Assembly: GCA_015231865.1 (NCBI GenBank)
Contig: JADGAU010000005.1
Location: 1 to 54,952 of the forward strand
Origin: Gammaproteobacteria bacterium
GTDB lineage: Bacteria > Pseudomonadota > Gammaproteobacteria > GRL18
DNA: 54,952 bases
Direction: 5' to 3'
Shown here: piece by piece, positions 1-7,531 of the stretch
How positions within the stretch are numbered: position 1 is the first letter of the stretch
Layout: each line of letters opens with the position of its first letter
Translations under genes and position numbers: made by a program
Notes under the pieces: model-generated
What the model saw: only the letters and a program-made list of their open reading frames with translations
What the model was told of the DNA's origin: nothing
The model's database searches: none

Positions 1-327
1 GGGCTATCTAATTCAGCCCTGGAATTATTTAATTTCTCTTTAACGACTCCCAGGGATCTATTTCAAGTTGCCTGTATTAAAGGTGTGGATATATTTATCA
101 ATGACACGCAAGAGTTTGAAACAAAAAATAATCTCCCCCCCTGGTATCGCCAGATTATTGATGCGCATACGTTTATGGTCTTACCAATCATTATAGAGAA
201 AAAACCTTTTGCCATGATTTATCTCGACAATAATCGCCGTGATGAACTAACGATTGGACAAACTCATTTAAAAAAATTACAAACCCTTCGAGCGCTTGTT
301 GTACGATCAATAGAACTATCCAGGTAA
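1..327 (+). CDS. C-terminal part of an HDOD-type signalling protein (GAF-like domain), truncated by window edge
   Basis: The frame is open from base 1 and ends at a TAA at 325-327, so this is the 3' end of a gene starting outside the window. The visible 108 residues include the stretches RDLFQVACIKGVDIFIND, LPPWYRQ and VLPIIIEKKPFAMIYLDN, ending in a helix with LRALVVRSIEL. This pattern resembles the GAF-like C-terminal half found behind HDOD domains in gammaproteobacterial signalling proteins; that is from family knowledge. The GTG at 85 is an internal Val, not a start. The HDOD part itself is not visible, so the specific role cannot be stated. It lies directly upstream of rnpB on the same strand. 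Confidence 0.6.
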   Translation, partial: GLSNSALELFNFSLTTPRDLFQVACIKGVDIFINDTQEFETKNNLPPWYRQIIDAHTFMVLPIIIEKKPFAMIYLDNNRRDELTIGQTHLKKLQTLRALVVRSIELSR

Positions 328-343
328 TTCAGTTACAATATGA

Positions 344-706
344 TTGCCAGTCAGGCAATCGCGCTCATACCATTAAGTGCTATGATCGAGGAAAGTCCGG
401 GCTCCACAGGATAAAGTGCCAGGTAACCCCTGGGAAGTGAAAACTTACGGCCAGTGCAACAGAAAAGAAACCGCCTAAATTTATTTAGGTAAGGGTGAAA
501 TGGTGCGGTAAGAGCGCACCGCGTTTCTGGTAACAGAAATGGCATGGTAAACCCCACTTGGAGCAAGACCAAATAGAGAAACTATAGATGTGATCCGCAT
601 TGTTTCCGGGTAGGTTGCTTGAGATATTTGGTGACAAATATCCTAGATGAATGATTGCCATAGGGGCTTGCCTCTATACAGAACCCGGCTTATCGACTGG
701 CTTTTT
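344..706 (+). ncRNA. rnpB: RNase P RNA, bacterial class A
   Basis: This is the catalytic RNA of RNase P, which matures tRNA 5' ends. The diagnostic blocks are all present in order: GAGGAAAGTCCGGGCTCCA near 386-405, GTGCCAGGTAAC, CCAGTGCAACAGA, GGTAAGGGTGAAA, GGTGCGGTAAGAGCGCACCG, GGTAACAG, GGAGCAAGACCAAATAG, GGGTAGG, CTAGATGAATGA and CAGAACCCGGCTTATCG. The outer P1 helix is closed by GCCAGTC (346-352) pairing with GACTGGC (695-701). A T-rich tail (CTTTTTCTTT) directly follows P1 and can serve as terminator. Ends are estimated from P1, to within about 5 bases. A reading frame on the opposite strand at 351-572 is a shadow of this RNA. Confidence 0.98.
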
Positions 707-1089
707 CTTTAACTCCGATAACTGAAATCTCTAAACAAGAATTTTAAAGATGCCCTTCTTACCTATCGAAGCATTCCTAAAGGGAATCTAATACAATATA
801 AAAACATCGACATTTCTGATTTGTTGGAAATGGTGATACTCCTAAACTAGAAAGTCTCGTAAAAAGACTAAAATGAGATCAGAGTCGCTATTCCCCGACA
901 TGACTCATTTGTAAGGTGAACTAGGCGTGCTAATGTTATCCATTGCTGCCAGATGAAAGTTGAACAAGCATACTGACAATACCGGTACTAACCTGCCCCC
1001 TGTGCGACCATTTTCAACATTGATTAAAATTAACTTTTTACAATTAAATCAATTAGATGAATCTGATGCAGAGTTATATCTAAACGTAT
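707..1089. other. Gene-poor stretch after rnpB
   Basis: No convincing gene is seen. Small imperfect hairpins are present, for example AGTCT/AGACT around 852-870 and GAGTC/GACTC around 883-905. A plus-strand frame at 960-1142 begins with TTG, has no ribosome binding site and overlaps the better supported minus-strand peptide at 1090-1191, so I do not call it. Part of this stretch could be the 3' end of the transcript that carries that peptide, or decayed coding sequence. Confidence 0.5.
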
Positions 1090-1191
1090 TTATTTGGGTT
1101 CTATCTTCCCGAATAAAACTGGAAGAACAAAGTACAAACTAATATAAAAACCACCCGCAGCAAGGAAAAACATAGTTAATAAGGCTGACAT
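1090..1191 (-). CDS. Small hydrophobic 33-residue peptide, possible single-span membrane protein
   Basis: On the minus strand an ATG at 1191 opens a 33-codon frame ending in TAA at 1090. The product starts MSALLTMFFLAAGGFYIS and ends LFGKIEPK, a single hydrophobic segment with a charged C-terminal tail, as expected for a one-span membrane peptide. A good ribosome binding site (TTGGAG) lies about 8 bases upstream. Further upstream are a -35/-10 pair and a Fur-box-like sequence (see next entry). I do not recognise the family. It is too short to exclude chance, but the match of start signal, promoter and hydrophobic composition is better than for the competing plus-strand frame. A role linked to iron is inference only. 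Confidence 0.45.
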   Translation of the reverse strand: MSALLTMFFLAAGGFYISLYFVLPVLFGKIEPK

Positions 1192-1207
1192 AATACATCT
1201 CCAATAG

Positions 1208-1264
1208 CTAAATAATAATCATTATCACTTTAGTTAAGTATAATGCAAAAATATAAATAACCAA
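1208..1264 (-). promoter_or_regulatory. Candidate sigma-70 promoter with Fur-box-like operator
   Basis: Reading the minus strand, TTGGTT (1264-1259) and TATACT (1242-1237) form -35 and -10 elements with a 16-base spacer. Just downstream, 1226-1208 reads GATAATGATTATTATTTAG, which matches 14 of 19 positions of the classic Fur box, including its first nine. A repressor bound there would cover the start of transcription for the small peptide at 1090-1191. The location could also affect the divergent gene at 1310. The match is by eye; AT-rich DNA can produce such sites by chance. Confidence 0.45.
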
Positions 1265-1309
1265 GTTATTTTGTAAACTAATTTAATGTTTCAATATATG
1301 GAGCGTGAA

Positions 1310-1735
1310 ATGGCCAGTGAACAATTTTACAACGGCTTAAACTGTTCTCAGTCTATAATAGCCAAATATGCTGGGAAATATAATCTTGATGTGGCAACAG
1401 CCTGTCAATTAGCGACGGGATTTGGTGGCGGCATGGGCAGACAAGCAAAAACCTGTGGCGCTCTAACAGGTGCTTATTTAGTTTTAGGTCTGGAGTTTGG
1501 ATCATCATCTCCTGCTGATAAATAGAAAAAAGAAGTTGCCTATGATAAAGTGCGGGAATTTACTAACGAATTTGAACATAGACACGGATGTACAAACTGT
1601 AAAGATTTATTAGGTTGTGATGTTGGAACAGATGAAGGCAGAAAAACCGCCAGAGAAAAGGATCTTCATGAGACCCACTGTTCAAAGTTTGTAGATGATG
1701 ACACTGCTATTCTTGATAAATTTTTACAGGATTAG
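1310..1735 (+). pseudogene. C_GCAxxG_C_C family protein interrupted by an in-frame TAG
   Basis: The first half carries GLNCSQSI, ATGFGGGMGR and KTCGALTGAYLVLGL, the hallmark of the C_GCAxxG_C_C family (small redox or metal-associated Cys proteins of unknown exact role). After SSSPADK a TAG stop occurs at 1523-1525. The same frame then continues without any shift as KKEVAYDKVREF, followed by the expected second half with CTNCKDLLGCD and THCSKF, ending at a TAG at 1733. Both halves are needed for the conserved cysteines, so the gene looks broken by one nonsense change (for example AAG to TAG), unless the stop is suppressed or is a sequence error. ATG at 1310 is preferred because GGAG lies 7 bases upstream; ATGs at 1286 and 1298 are alternatives. 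Confidence 0.8.
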
Positions 1736-1796
1736 GACTAAAAGGAGTCTAAAAAGTGCCTCAATTGTTGGATACTGGGGGGTATGTGAAAGAATA

Positions 1797-2165
1797 ATGA
1801 ATCAGAAGATAATTTATACATTCTTTGAATCAGGTTTTACTTTGGATATAGCTAAGATGTGTCAGCTAGTTAATATTAACCAGCATAATTTTCCCAGCAC
1901 TCGCAAGATGATTAGCCAAATCAAGAAACAGGAACCAGATTATATCATTACAGAATTTATCTATTCACCTTCATTAGGGACACAAATCAGTGTATTGGAT
2001 GGAATTTTTGGTACAGTAGAGCGTTTCTGTCAGAATACACAATTAATTGTTTATTCTGAAAATCGTTTTCGTCAACACCTTGAAACTGTCAGGGAGAAGT
2101 TCACTATTCATCACGTGCTAGAATATCCTGTCAATCCCAAAGAACTTCAATCAATTTTGAAGTAA
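1797..2165 (+). CDS. Hypothetical protein, 122 aa
   Basis: I do not recognise this protein. It begins MNQKIIYTFFESGFTLDIAKM, has no signal peptide or membrane span, and alternates beta-like and helical stretches (DYIITEFIYSP, TQLIVYSE), somewhat like a response-regulator-type alpha/beta fold without obvious acidic phosphorylation residues. ATG at 1797 is chosen because it overlaps TAATG with a tiny upstream frame: AAAGGAG at 1741-1747 precedes GTG at 1756, which reads 13 codons (MPQLLDTGGYVKE) and stops at 1797. That arrangement suggests translational coupling or a decayed upstream gene. A longer frame back to 1695 overlaps the preceding pseudogene and is less likely. Confidence 0.5.
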   Translation: MNQKIIYTFFESGFTLDIAKMCQLVNINQHNFPSTRKMISQIKKQEPDYIITEFIYSPSLGTQISVLDGIFGTVERFCQNTQLIVYSENRFRQHLETVREKFTIHHVLEYPVNPKELQSILK

Positions 2166-2286
2166 TAAGGTAAGTTCCTATATTGTTCTATTTAGGCATC
2201 GATCAAATTAAACGACAAATGGTTGCTTTACAAGCAGACGATTACTATTTCAATTTAGGAATAACAGCTAATCTCCTTTGCAGTCG

Positions 2287-4503
2287 TTATACCTTTATCC
2301 ATTTAGCCATGGTCAACAGCATAGTTTCTGGGTTAATGGGTTTAGCAATATGGTCATTCATACCAAAATGCTTTGCTTTCTCAATATCTTGTTTCATCGC
2401 ATTTGCTGTCATAGCAATAATTGGGAGTGTTCTGTATTTTTCCAGTTTACGTATTTCTTTAGTTGCCTGATAGCCATCCAGGACTGGCATCATACAATCC
2501 ATTAACACCATATCAAATGGTTGCTGCTTTATTAATTCGATTGCTTCCTGACCATTATTGGCAATCTCTACCTGCATTTTATTTAAGTGAAGTAACTTTC
2601 TAGCAACTAATTGATTAACTTTATTATCTTCAACTAACAGGATTGTTTTATTTATCAAGCTGGATTTAGCAATATCTAACTGTTCATCTGAAGTGTCATT
2701 AAGGCTATCAGACATTGCCTTGTTTACTTTATTCATTTTGACCGTAAAATAAAAGTTGCTACCTACACCTTTCTCACTTTTAACCCCAATTTTGCCATCC
2801 ATCATTTGCGTGAGTTTTTGAGAAATTACCAAACCCAGCCCTGTTCCCCCGTACTCACGAGCAATGGAAGCGTTAGTTTGACTAAATGACTGGAATAACT
2901 TACTTTGTTCTTCATCCGTCATACCCACGCCAGTATCATTAACTGAACAGTATAAAATAACCTCTGATTCATCTTCTTGCTTAAGACTGATAGTTACCGT
3001 AACTTCCCCGCCAGATGCTGTAAACTTAATCGCATTATTAGTTAAATTAATAAGTATCTGCCCCAGGCGTAAAGGATCGCCCTGTAAATATTCAGGAACA
3101 GAACTATCAATATTAATCATCAACTTAATGCCATTTTCTTCAGCTTTTAGATGCACCAAGTTGTATAAATTATCAGTCACTTCTGAAATTTTAAAGGCAA
3201 TAAGTTCTAAGTCTAACTTACCTGCTTCAATTTTAGAAAAATCTAAAATATCATTAATAATCCCAAGTAATAGTTTTGCTGAACTATGTGTTTTTTCAAT
3301 ATATTCTTTTTGTTGTTCATTTAAATCAGTGTGCAAAGCGAGATTTGTTAAACCAATAATCCCATTCATTGGTGTTCTAATTTCATGGCTCATATTAGAT
3401 AAAAATTCTGATTTAGTCTGATTAGCTGATTCTGCCAAAGACTTGGCTTGTTTAAGTTCCTGTTCTACTTTTTTACGCTCGCTAATATCCCTAAAGGCAA
3501 TCACAGCGCCTTTAACATTAGTATTAATAATAATCGGCATGCTGGTTATTTCGACAGGGAAACAAGCCTTAGACTTATTCCAAAAATACTCATTATCTAT
3601 TTTCTGCGGTTTATTAATGTTTTCATATCCATACATTGGGCACTCTACTTCAGGATATGGCGCCCCATCTTTATAAGAGTGATGGACCATTGAGTGTAGC
3701 GATTGATTAATAAGATCTTCTTTATCCCATCCCAGCATTTTGCAGGCTGCGGGGTTAACAAAAGTCGTTTTTCCTTCTAAATCCACCCCATAAACACCAT
3801 CACCCAAGGAATCCAATATTGCTGCCTGCTGTTGATTAAGCTCAATATTTTCATCTAAAGATTGATTTAACTCATTCATTGCAATGGATGCTTTTCTTAA
3901 AGAAAAGTATAAAAAAGTCAGCAAGATAATGGCTGCAATGGTGGTTGAGTATATTGCGTTTGTTAATAATTGACTTTGTATTTCCTTACGTTTAGTAATG
4001 TCATAATAGATTTCAAACGAACCAATAAACTGTTCATCTCTCATAATTGGTATATAAATTTCAGCGACATCTAAAGACAAGTTTGTACCGTCCATGCTCT
4101 TGCCACCTTTTATGGCTATTTTGGTAAAATTATTACCTTTAGCAACTATCTCCTTAAAATAGCTATTTTCATTTATATTACCGATTTCTGTTGGCACTGT
4201 TGAGAATATTATTTCACCGGTTGCTGAAAATAATCTTAATTTATATAGCTTAAAACCCTTCATCATCGCCTGCACAGTCGAATAAAAAGCTTGATTATTA
4301 AAAACATCAATAGATATTTCTTCTGTTTCTGGAATTACATGGTTTGAAAGATATATAGCCACACGACTCGCTTCTTCTTCAGTATTTTGAATTAACTGTT
4401 GTTCAAAAGAAGGATAAGTTATATAAATATTGTAGGAACTACTAATGGCTACGACTAAAAGTGCAAGAAGAAAAATATTTGTTAGAAATTTAATTTTAAA
4501 CAT
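2287..4503 (-). CDS. Membrane-bound hybrid sensor histidine kinase (sensor-PAS-HisKA-HATPase-REC)
   Basis: This 738-residue protein has an N-terminal membrane span (about 5-27), an extracytoplasmic sensor region of about 150 residues, a second span (about 184-203), and a PAS domain (about 228-345). Then come HisKA with NMSHEIRTPMNG, a HATPase with the G boxes GVGM and GGTGLGL, and a C-terminal receiver with ILLVEDNKVNQ and the phospho-acceptor in MDCMMPVLDG. The PAS domain belongs to a recognisable subtype (MVHHSYKDG...CPMY...FW) with conserved His-His and Cys, shared with the kinase at 32651-34855. It converges with the gene at 1797 and no output regulator is adjacent, so the target is unknown. 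Confidence 0.93.
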   Translation of the reverse strand: MFKIKFLTNIFLLALLVVAISSSYNIYITYPSFEQQLIQNTEEEASRVAIYLSNHVIPETEEISIDVFNNQAFYSTVQAMMKGFKLYKLRLFSATGEIIFSTVPTEIGNINENSYFKEIVAKGNNFTKIAIKGGKSMDGTNLSLDVAEIYIPIMRDEQFIGSFEIYYDITKRKEIQSQLLTNAIYSTTIAAIILLTFLYFSLRKASIAMNELNQSLDENIELNQQQAAILDSLGDGVYGVDLEGKTTFVNPAACKMLGWDKEDLINQSLHSMVHHSYKDGAPYPEVECPMYGYENINKPQKIDNEYFWNKSKACFPVEITSMPIIINTNVKGAVIAFRDISERKKVEQELKQAKSLAESANQTKSEFLSNMSHEIRTPMNGIIGLTNLALHTDLNEQQKEYIEKTHSSAKLLLGIINDILDFSKIEAGKLDLELIAFKISEVTDNLYNLVHLKAEENGIKLMINIDSSVPEYLQGDPLRLGQILINLTNNAIKFTASGGEVTVTISLKQEDESEVILYCSVNDTGVGMTDEEQSKLFQSFSQTNASIAREYGGTGLGLVISQKLTQMMDGKIGVKSEKGVGSNFYFTVKMNKVNKAMSDSLNDTSDEQLDIAKSSLINKTILLVEDNKVNQLVARKLLHLNKMQVEIANNGQEAIELIKQQPFDMVLMDCMMPVLDGYQATKEIRKLEKYRTLPIIAMTANAMKQDIEKAKHFGMNDHIAKPINPETMLLTMAKWIKV

Positions 4504-4645
4504 TTACAAGTATCCTAAAGCATTAATATAGATTCATATTAGAATATCAGGTCTAGAAATAACTGACTATCACAGACTCAAGTACTATACTCTGCTTGTA
4601 TTCTTTTGAAGACCATCTCTGAGATTTGTTTAACAGTGATAGAAC

Positions 4646-4867
4646 TTATAGTTCTTGCCATCCCGAATCAGGATCGTTTCCAAAACAGTCTAGTCCCGCA
4701 AATGCCTGGTAGCTGTGCTGACAAAATCGTCCATAAAATATTGTTGGAGCATTTTCTGGCAACTCCACATCAACAATCCATTCATAAGTTTGATTAGCTT
4801 CGAGTTCTTGTGCATCAGCAGCAGTAACAGCATTTTTAATTGATTTGACTTTATCTAAGAACCCCAT
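4646..4867 (-). CDS. Hypothetical protein, 73 aa
   Basis: A small soluble protein starting MGFLDKVKSIKNAVTAADAQ and containing YEWIVDVELPENAP and CQHSYQAFAGLDCFGND. The ATG at 4867 has a strong ribosome binding site (AAAGGAG, 7 bases upstream), which argues that it is real. There is no signal peptide or membrane span, and two cysteines lie in the C-terminal half. I do not recognise the family. It stands alone on the minus strand upstream of the sensor kinase, separated by about 140 bases. Confidence 0.65.
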   Translation of the reverse strand: MGFLDKVKSIKNAVTAADAQELEANQTYEWIVDVELPENAPTIFYGRFCQHSYQAFAGLDCFGNDPDSGWQEL

Positions 4868-5288
4868 TTCTTGCTCCTTTAAGCATGTTGTTTTTAAATA
4901 ATACTATGGACAATATAATTTATACAGTAAAGTTTTACTACAAACTAGCAAATTAATTTTACTCTTCCAAGGCCAATCAGCCCAGGAACTTACCTCCCCC
5001 CTCGGTTAGGATAGTTGACGCGGGACATTGTTGTTCACGTATTGCTGGTGGTTCACTTATTAATGATGTTTTGAGTATAAGTTATAGTGTGACTTTGCGT
5101 AGTACACTATTTGTACACCATTTGACACACATCAATCTGACAGAACCCGGTTTACCGGCTGTCAATATATCACCATAGTACAACAGACAGATAAAGCAAA
5201 AACTTGCTATACTATGAACTTCTAATCATTTAGATACATAAATGATGTCACCTGAACTAGTCAATTTTCTTTAAAGGTGTGAACTGAA
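4868..5288. other. Gene-less region between divergent genes; contains hairpins and an rnpB-tail-like sequence
   Basis: This region carries the upstream signals of the 73-aa gene (minus) and the EIIA gene (plus; AAAGGTG lies before ATG 5289). Visible structure includes the inverted repeat ATAGTGT/ACACTAT around 5083-5111, and a bulged hairpin at 5139-5163 (GACAG, CCGG, loop TTTA, CCGG, CTGTC). The latter also resembles the 3' end of rnpB. A TATACT at 5208-5213 could be a -10 element, but no good -35 accompanies it. No gene is seen. Confidence 0.55.
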
Positions 5289-5696
5289 ATGAGTGTCGCT
5301 CTATTAATTATCACCCATGATTCAATTGGCCAAAGTTTATTAGAAACAGCAACGAATATGCTAGGTATCTGCCCAATTGCTACTGAAAACCTTTCCATAA
5401 AACGCAATTCTAATCCAGAAAAACTTTTCAAAAAAGCTCAAAGGCTTTGTCATGATATAGAACAAGGTGATGGCTTATTAATACTAACCGATATGTATGG
5501 TTCTACTCCAAGCAATATTGCGTCTCGACTATTAAAAAATAATAAACACCGGCTGATGATTTCCGGTATTAATCTTCCCATGCTTGTCAGAGTGATGAAT
5601 TATCCTGAATTAAGTTTGTTTGAACTAGCGAATAAAGCAAAATCTGGTGCTCAAGAGAGTATTTTCCTGATTTTAGAAAAAGACTTATCAAATTAG
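5289..5696 (+). CDS. PTS mannose-type EIIA domain protein
   Basis: This is a stand-alone 135-residue EIIA of the mannose/fructose type. The phosphorylatable His is in the N-terminal LLIITHDSIGQSL, and the second hallmark is GLLILTDMYGSTPSN. It would receive phosphate from HPr, encoded 11 bases downstream. No EIIB/EIIC sugar transporter is encoded here, so a regulatory rather than sugar-uptake role is likely, as in the PTS-Ntr branch of many proteobacteria where EIIA(Man), HPr and mgtE lie together. ATG at 5289 has AAAGGTG upstream. It is the first gene of the apparent operon running to mgtE. Confidence 0.92.
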   Translation: MSVALLIITHDSIGQSLLETATNMLGICPIATENLSIKRNSNPEKLFKKAQRLCHDIEQGDGLLILTDMYGSTPSNIASRLLKNNKHRLMISGINLPMLVRVMNYPELSLFELANKAKSGAQESIFLILEKDLSN

Positions 5697-5707
5697 CTTA
5701 ATCACTT

Positions 5708-5977
5708 ATGATCTGCTGTGAATTAGAAATAATTAATAAACTAGGCTTACATGCTCGCGCCACTGCTAAATTAGTCAAATTATTACAAGGTTATGAAAGT
5801 AAAACATCACTAAAATTCAATGAGCTATCAGCAAATGGCAAAAGCATCATGAGCGTTATGATGTTAGCTGCAGCACAAGGAAGTATTATCACATTTTATG
5901 TTGATGGTGTAGATGAACAATCCTGTATGCAAGATATTACTAAACTAATAATGAATCGCTTTGGAGAAGATGAATAA
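5708..5977 (+). CDS. HPr-family phosphocarrier protein (NPr-like)
   Basis: An 89-residue HPr-fold protein. The catalytic His lies in NKLGLHARATAKLVKL and the regulatory Ser site in NGKSIMSVMMLAAAQGS, both at the usual spacing. It passes phosphate from enzyme I to EIIA proteins. Enzyme I and HPr kinase are not in the window. It is cotranscribed with EIIA (11-base gap) and followed by magnesium/cobalt-type transport genes, so it may tie PTS phosphorylation state to cation homeostasis. That link is inference from gene order. Confidence 0.95.
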   Translation: MICCELEIINKLGLHARATAKLVKLLQGYESKTSLKFNELSANGKSIMSVMMLAAAQGSIITFYVDGVDEQSCMQDITKLIMNRFGEDE

Positions 5978-6025
5978 ACTGCAAACTGCTTGCAAATTAT
6001 AACCTTATTACCTACTATTAATATT

Positions 6026-7531
6026 ATGGACGAACTTTTAGCATTTTATCATTCCCTTAATTTTAGCTCTGAAGAAATAGAGCTAACATTGCGATGCATT
6101 TTTCAGTTTATATTATTAAGTTCTTCTGCCGTATTTTCAGGCTCTGAAACAGCTCTATTTTCTCTTAGTCGTATTGATTTACAAAAGTTGCGCCAGTCTG
6201 GTCATAAACATTCTGAAAGCATACACGCCATGCTGGATGAACCCCGGAGATTAATTATTTCTATTTTATGTGGTAATGAAATTGTTAATATCGCCTCTGC
6301 TGTAAATATGACCTCGATTTTACTACTACTTTTTTCTGAACAGAATGTAGGCTGGTTAAATATTGTTATTATGGTACCTTTATTATTGTTAATTGGTGAA
6401 GTGACTCCCAAGACAATAGCAGTAAACTTTCCTATAAAATTTGCTTCTCGCGTCACAGCCAGAATATTACCCCGTTGGATTATTTTTATTACCCCGGTGC
6501 GTGAAGTTATTCGAGTTATTTCTGATCGGATTACCACCATGATTGTGGGCGAAAATTTTGATCGACAAAATATTCTTCAACCTGACGAGTTTAGAACCTT
6601 ATTGGAAGAAGGTGAAGAAACCGGAATTATTGAAGCAACAGAACGTGTATTGATTGATAATGTACTGGAAGCATCGGAAACAGATATCTCTCGTATTATG
6701 ACCCCCAGCCCTCGAATCCGTTTTCTTGATGCTGAACTTCCGGTGACCGAGTTAGTTGATCAATTTCGTAGCTTTCGCCACCCAAGAATTCCTATTTACA
6801 AAGGGCACTGGGATAATGTGATTGGCTTCCTTCATTCTGAGGACGTGTTAAAGCTAATACGTGGAGGAGGTGATCTGGAGCAATTAAGCCTTGATAGCAT
6901 TCTAAAACCGGCAGATTTTGTACCACCAACAAAAAAAGTGGATGAAATGTTTGAGTACTTCCAGAGACACAATACCCGTATCGCAATTATTTTAGGCGAG
7001 TATGGAGAAGTTTTAGGCCTGGTTACCATGAAAGACGTTTTAACTTTTATCTTTGGTGAAATCAGTGGCGCGATGGAAGGCCTCGAATACTATAGTGAGG
7101 AAGATGAGAATAGTTATACCGTACCCGGAGATATGCGCTTAAGTGACTTTTATAATTTAACGAATTTTGATATTGATGATCCTGTGATGTCAACTATTGG
7201 AGGAGTTGCATTTCGTTTATTTGACCGACTTCCTAATATTGAAGACAGTACGGAACATGAAGGTTATGAATTTATAGTCAAAGAAATCCAGGGGTTGAGA
7301 ATTAGTAAACTATTGGTTAGAAAAATAAATCCAGGAAACTCGGGATCAGCAAGCGATGAAGAGCTGGAAGAAGAAACAGACAATGAAACAGTGACGATAG
7401 AAAATAACCAAGAAGATAGCCACACTAATGAAGTAGCTAATGAGCTAACTTCTGAAGAATTTGTAGAAAAGACAGATGACACAACTGCTGCTGATACAAC
7501 TGTTACTGATACAATAAGGGAGGATAAGTAA
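6026..7531 (+). CDS. CNNM/CorC-family transporter (DUF21-CBS-CBS-CorC_HlyC)
   Basis: The protein (501 aa from ATG 6026) starts with a DUF21/CNNM membrane region carrying the signature FSGSETALFSLSR, followed by several hydrophobic helices and GEVTPKTIA. A cytosolic CBS pair spans about residues 190-320 (IMTPSPRIRF, IPIYKG, GEYGEVLGLVTMKDVL), then a CorC_HlyC domain, and finally an acidic tail of about 70 residues rich in E, T and D. The family exports or senses Mg2+ (MpfA/CorC-like). A TTG at 5990 could extend the N-terminus by 12 residues; neither start has a clear ribosome binding site. It overlaps the next paralogue by one base (TAATG). Confidence 0.88.
   Translation: MDELLAFYHSLNFSSEEIELTLRCIFQFILLSSSAVFSGSETALFSLSRIDLQKLRQSGHKHSESIHAMLDEPRRLIISILCGNEIVNIASAVNMTSILLLLFSEQNVGWLNIVIMVPLLLLIGEVTPKTIAVNFPIKFASRVTARILPRWIIFITPVREVIRVISDRITTMIVGENFDRQNILQPDEFRTLLEEGEETGIIEATERVLIDNVLEASETDISRIMTPSPRIRFLDAELPVTELVDQFRSFRHPRIPIYKGHWDNVIGFLHSEDVLKLIRGGGDLEQLSLDSILKPADFVPPTKKVDEMFEYFQRHNTRIAIILGEYGEVLGLVTMKDVLTFIFGEISGAMEGLEYYSEEDENSYTVPGDMRLSDFYNLTNFDIDDPVMSTIGGVAFRLFDRLPNIEDSTEHEGYEFIVKEIQGLRISKLLVRKINPGNSGSASDEELEEETDNETVTIENNQEDSHTNEVANELTSEEFVEKTDDTTAADTTVTDTIREDK

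Noticed and set aside
351-572. Open reading frame of 73 codons on the minus strand
   Set aside because: It lies entirely inside rnpB and reads the complement of conserved RNase P RNA blocks.
960-1142. Plus-strand frame of 60 codons starting at TTG
   Set aside because: No ribosome binding site and no recognisable family; it overlaps the minus-strand peptide at 1090-1191, which has better start and promoter signals.
2183-2505. Plus-strand frames at the end of the first hybrid kinase
   Set aside because: They mirror the receiver-domain coding sequence on the minus strand and have no independent start signals.
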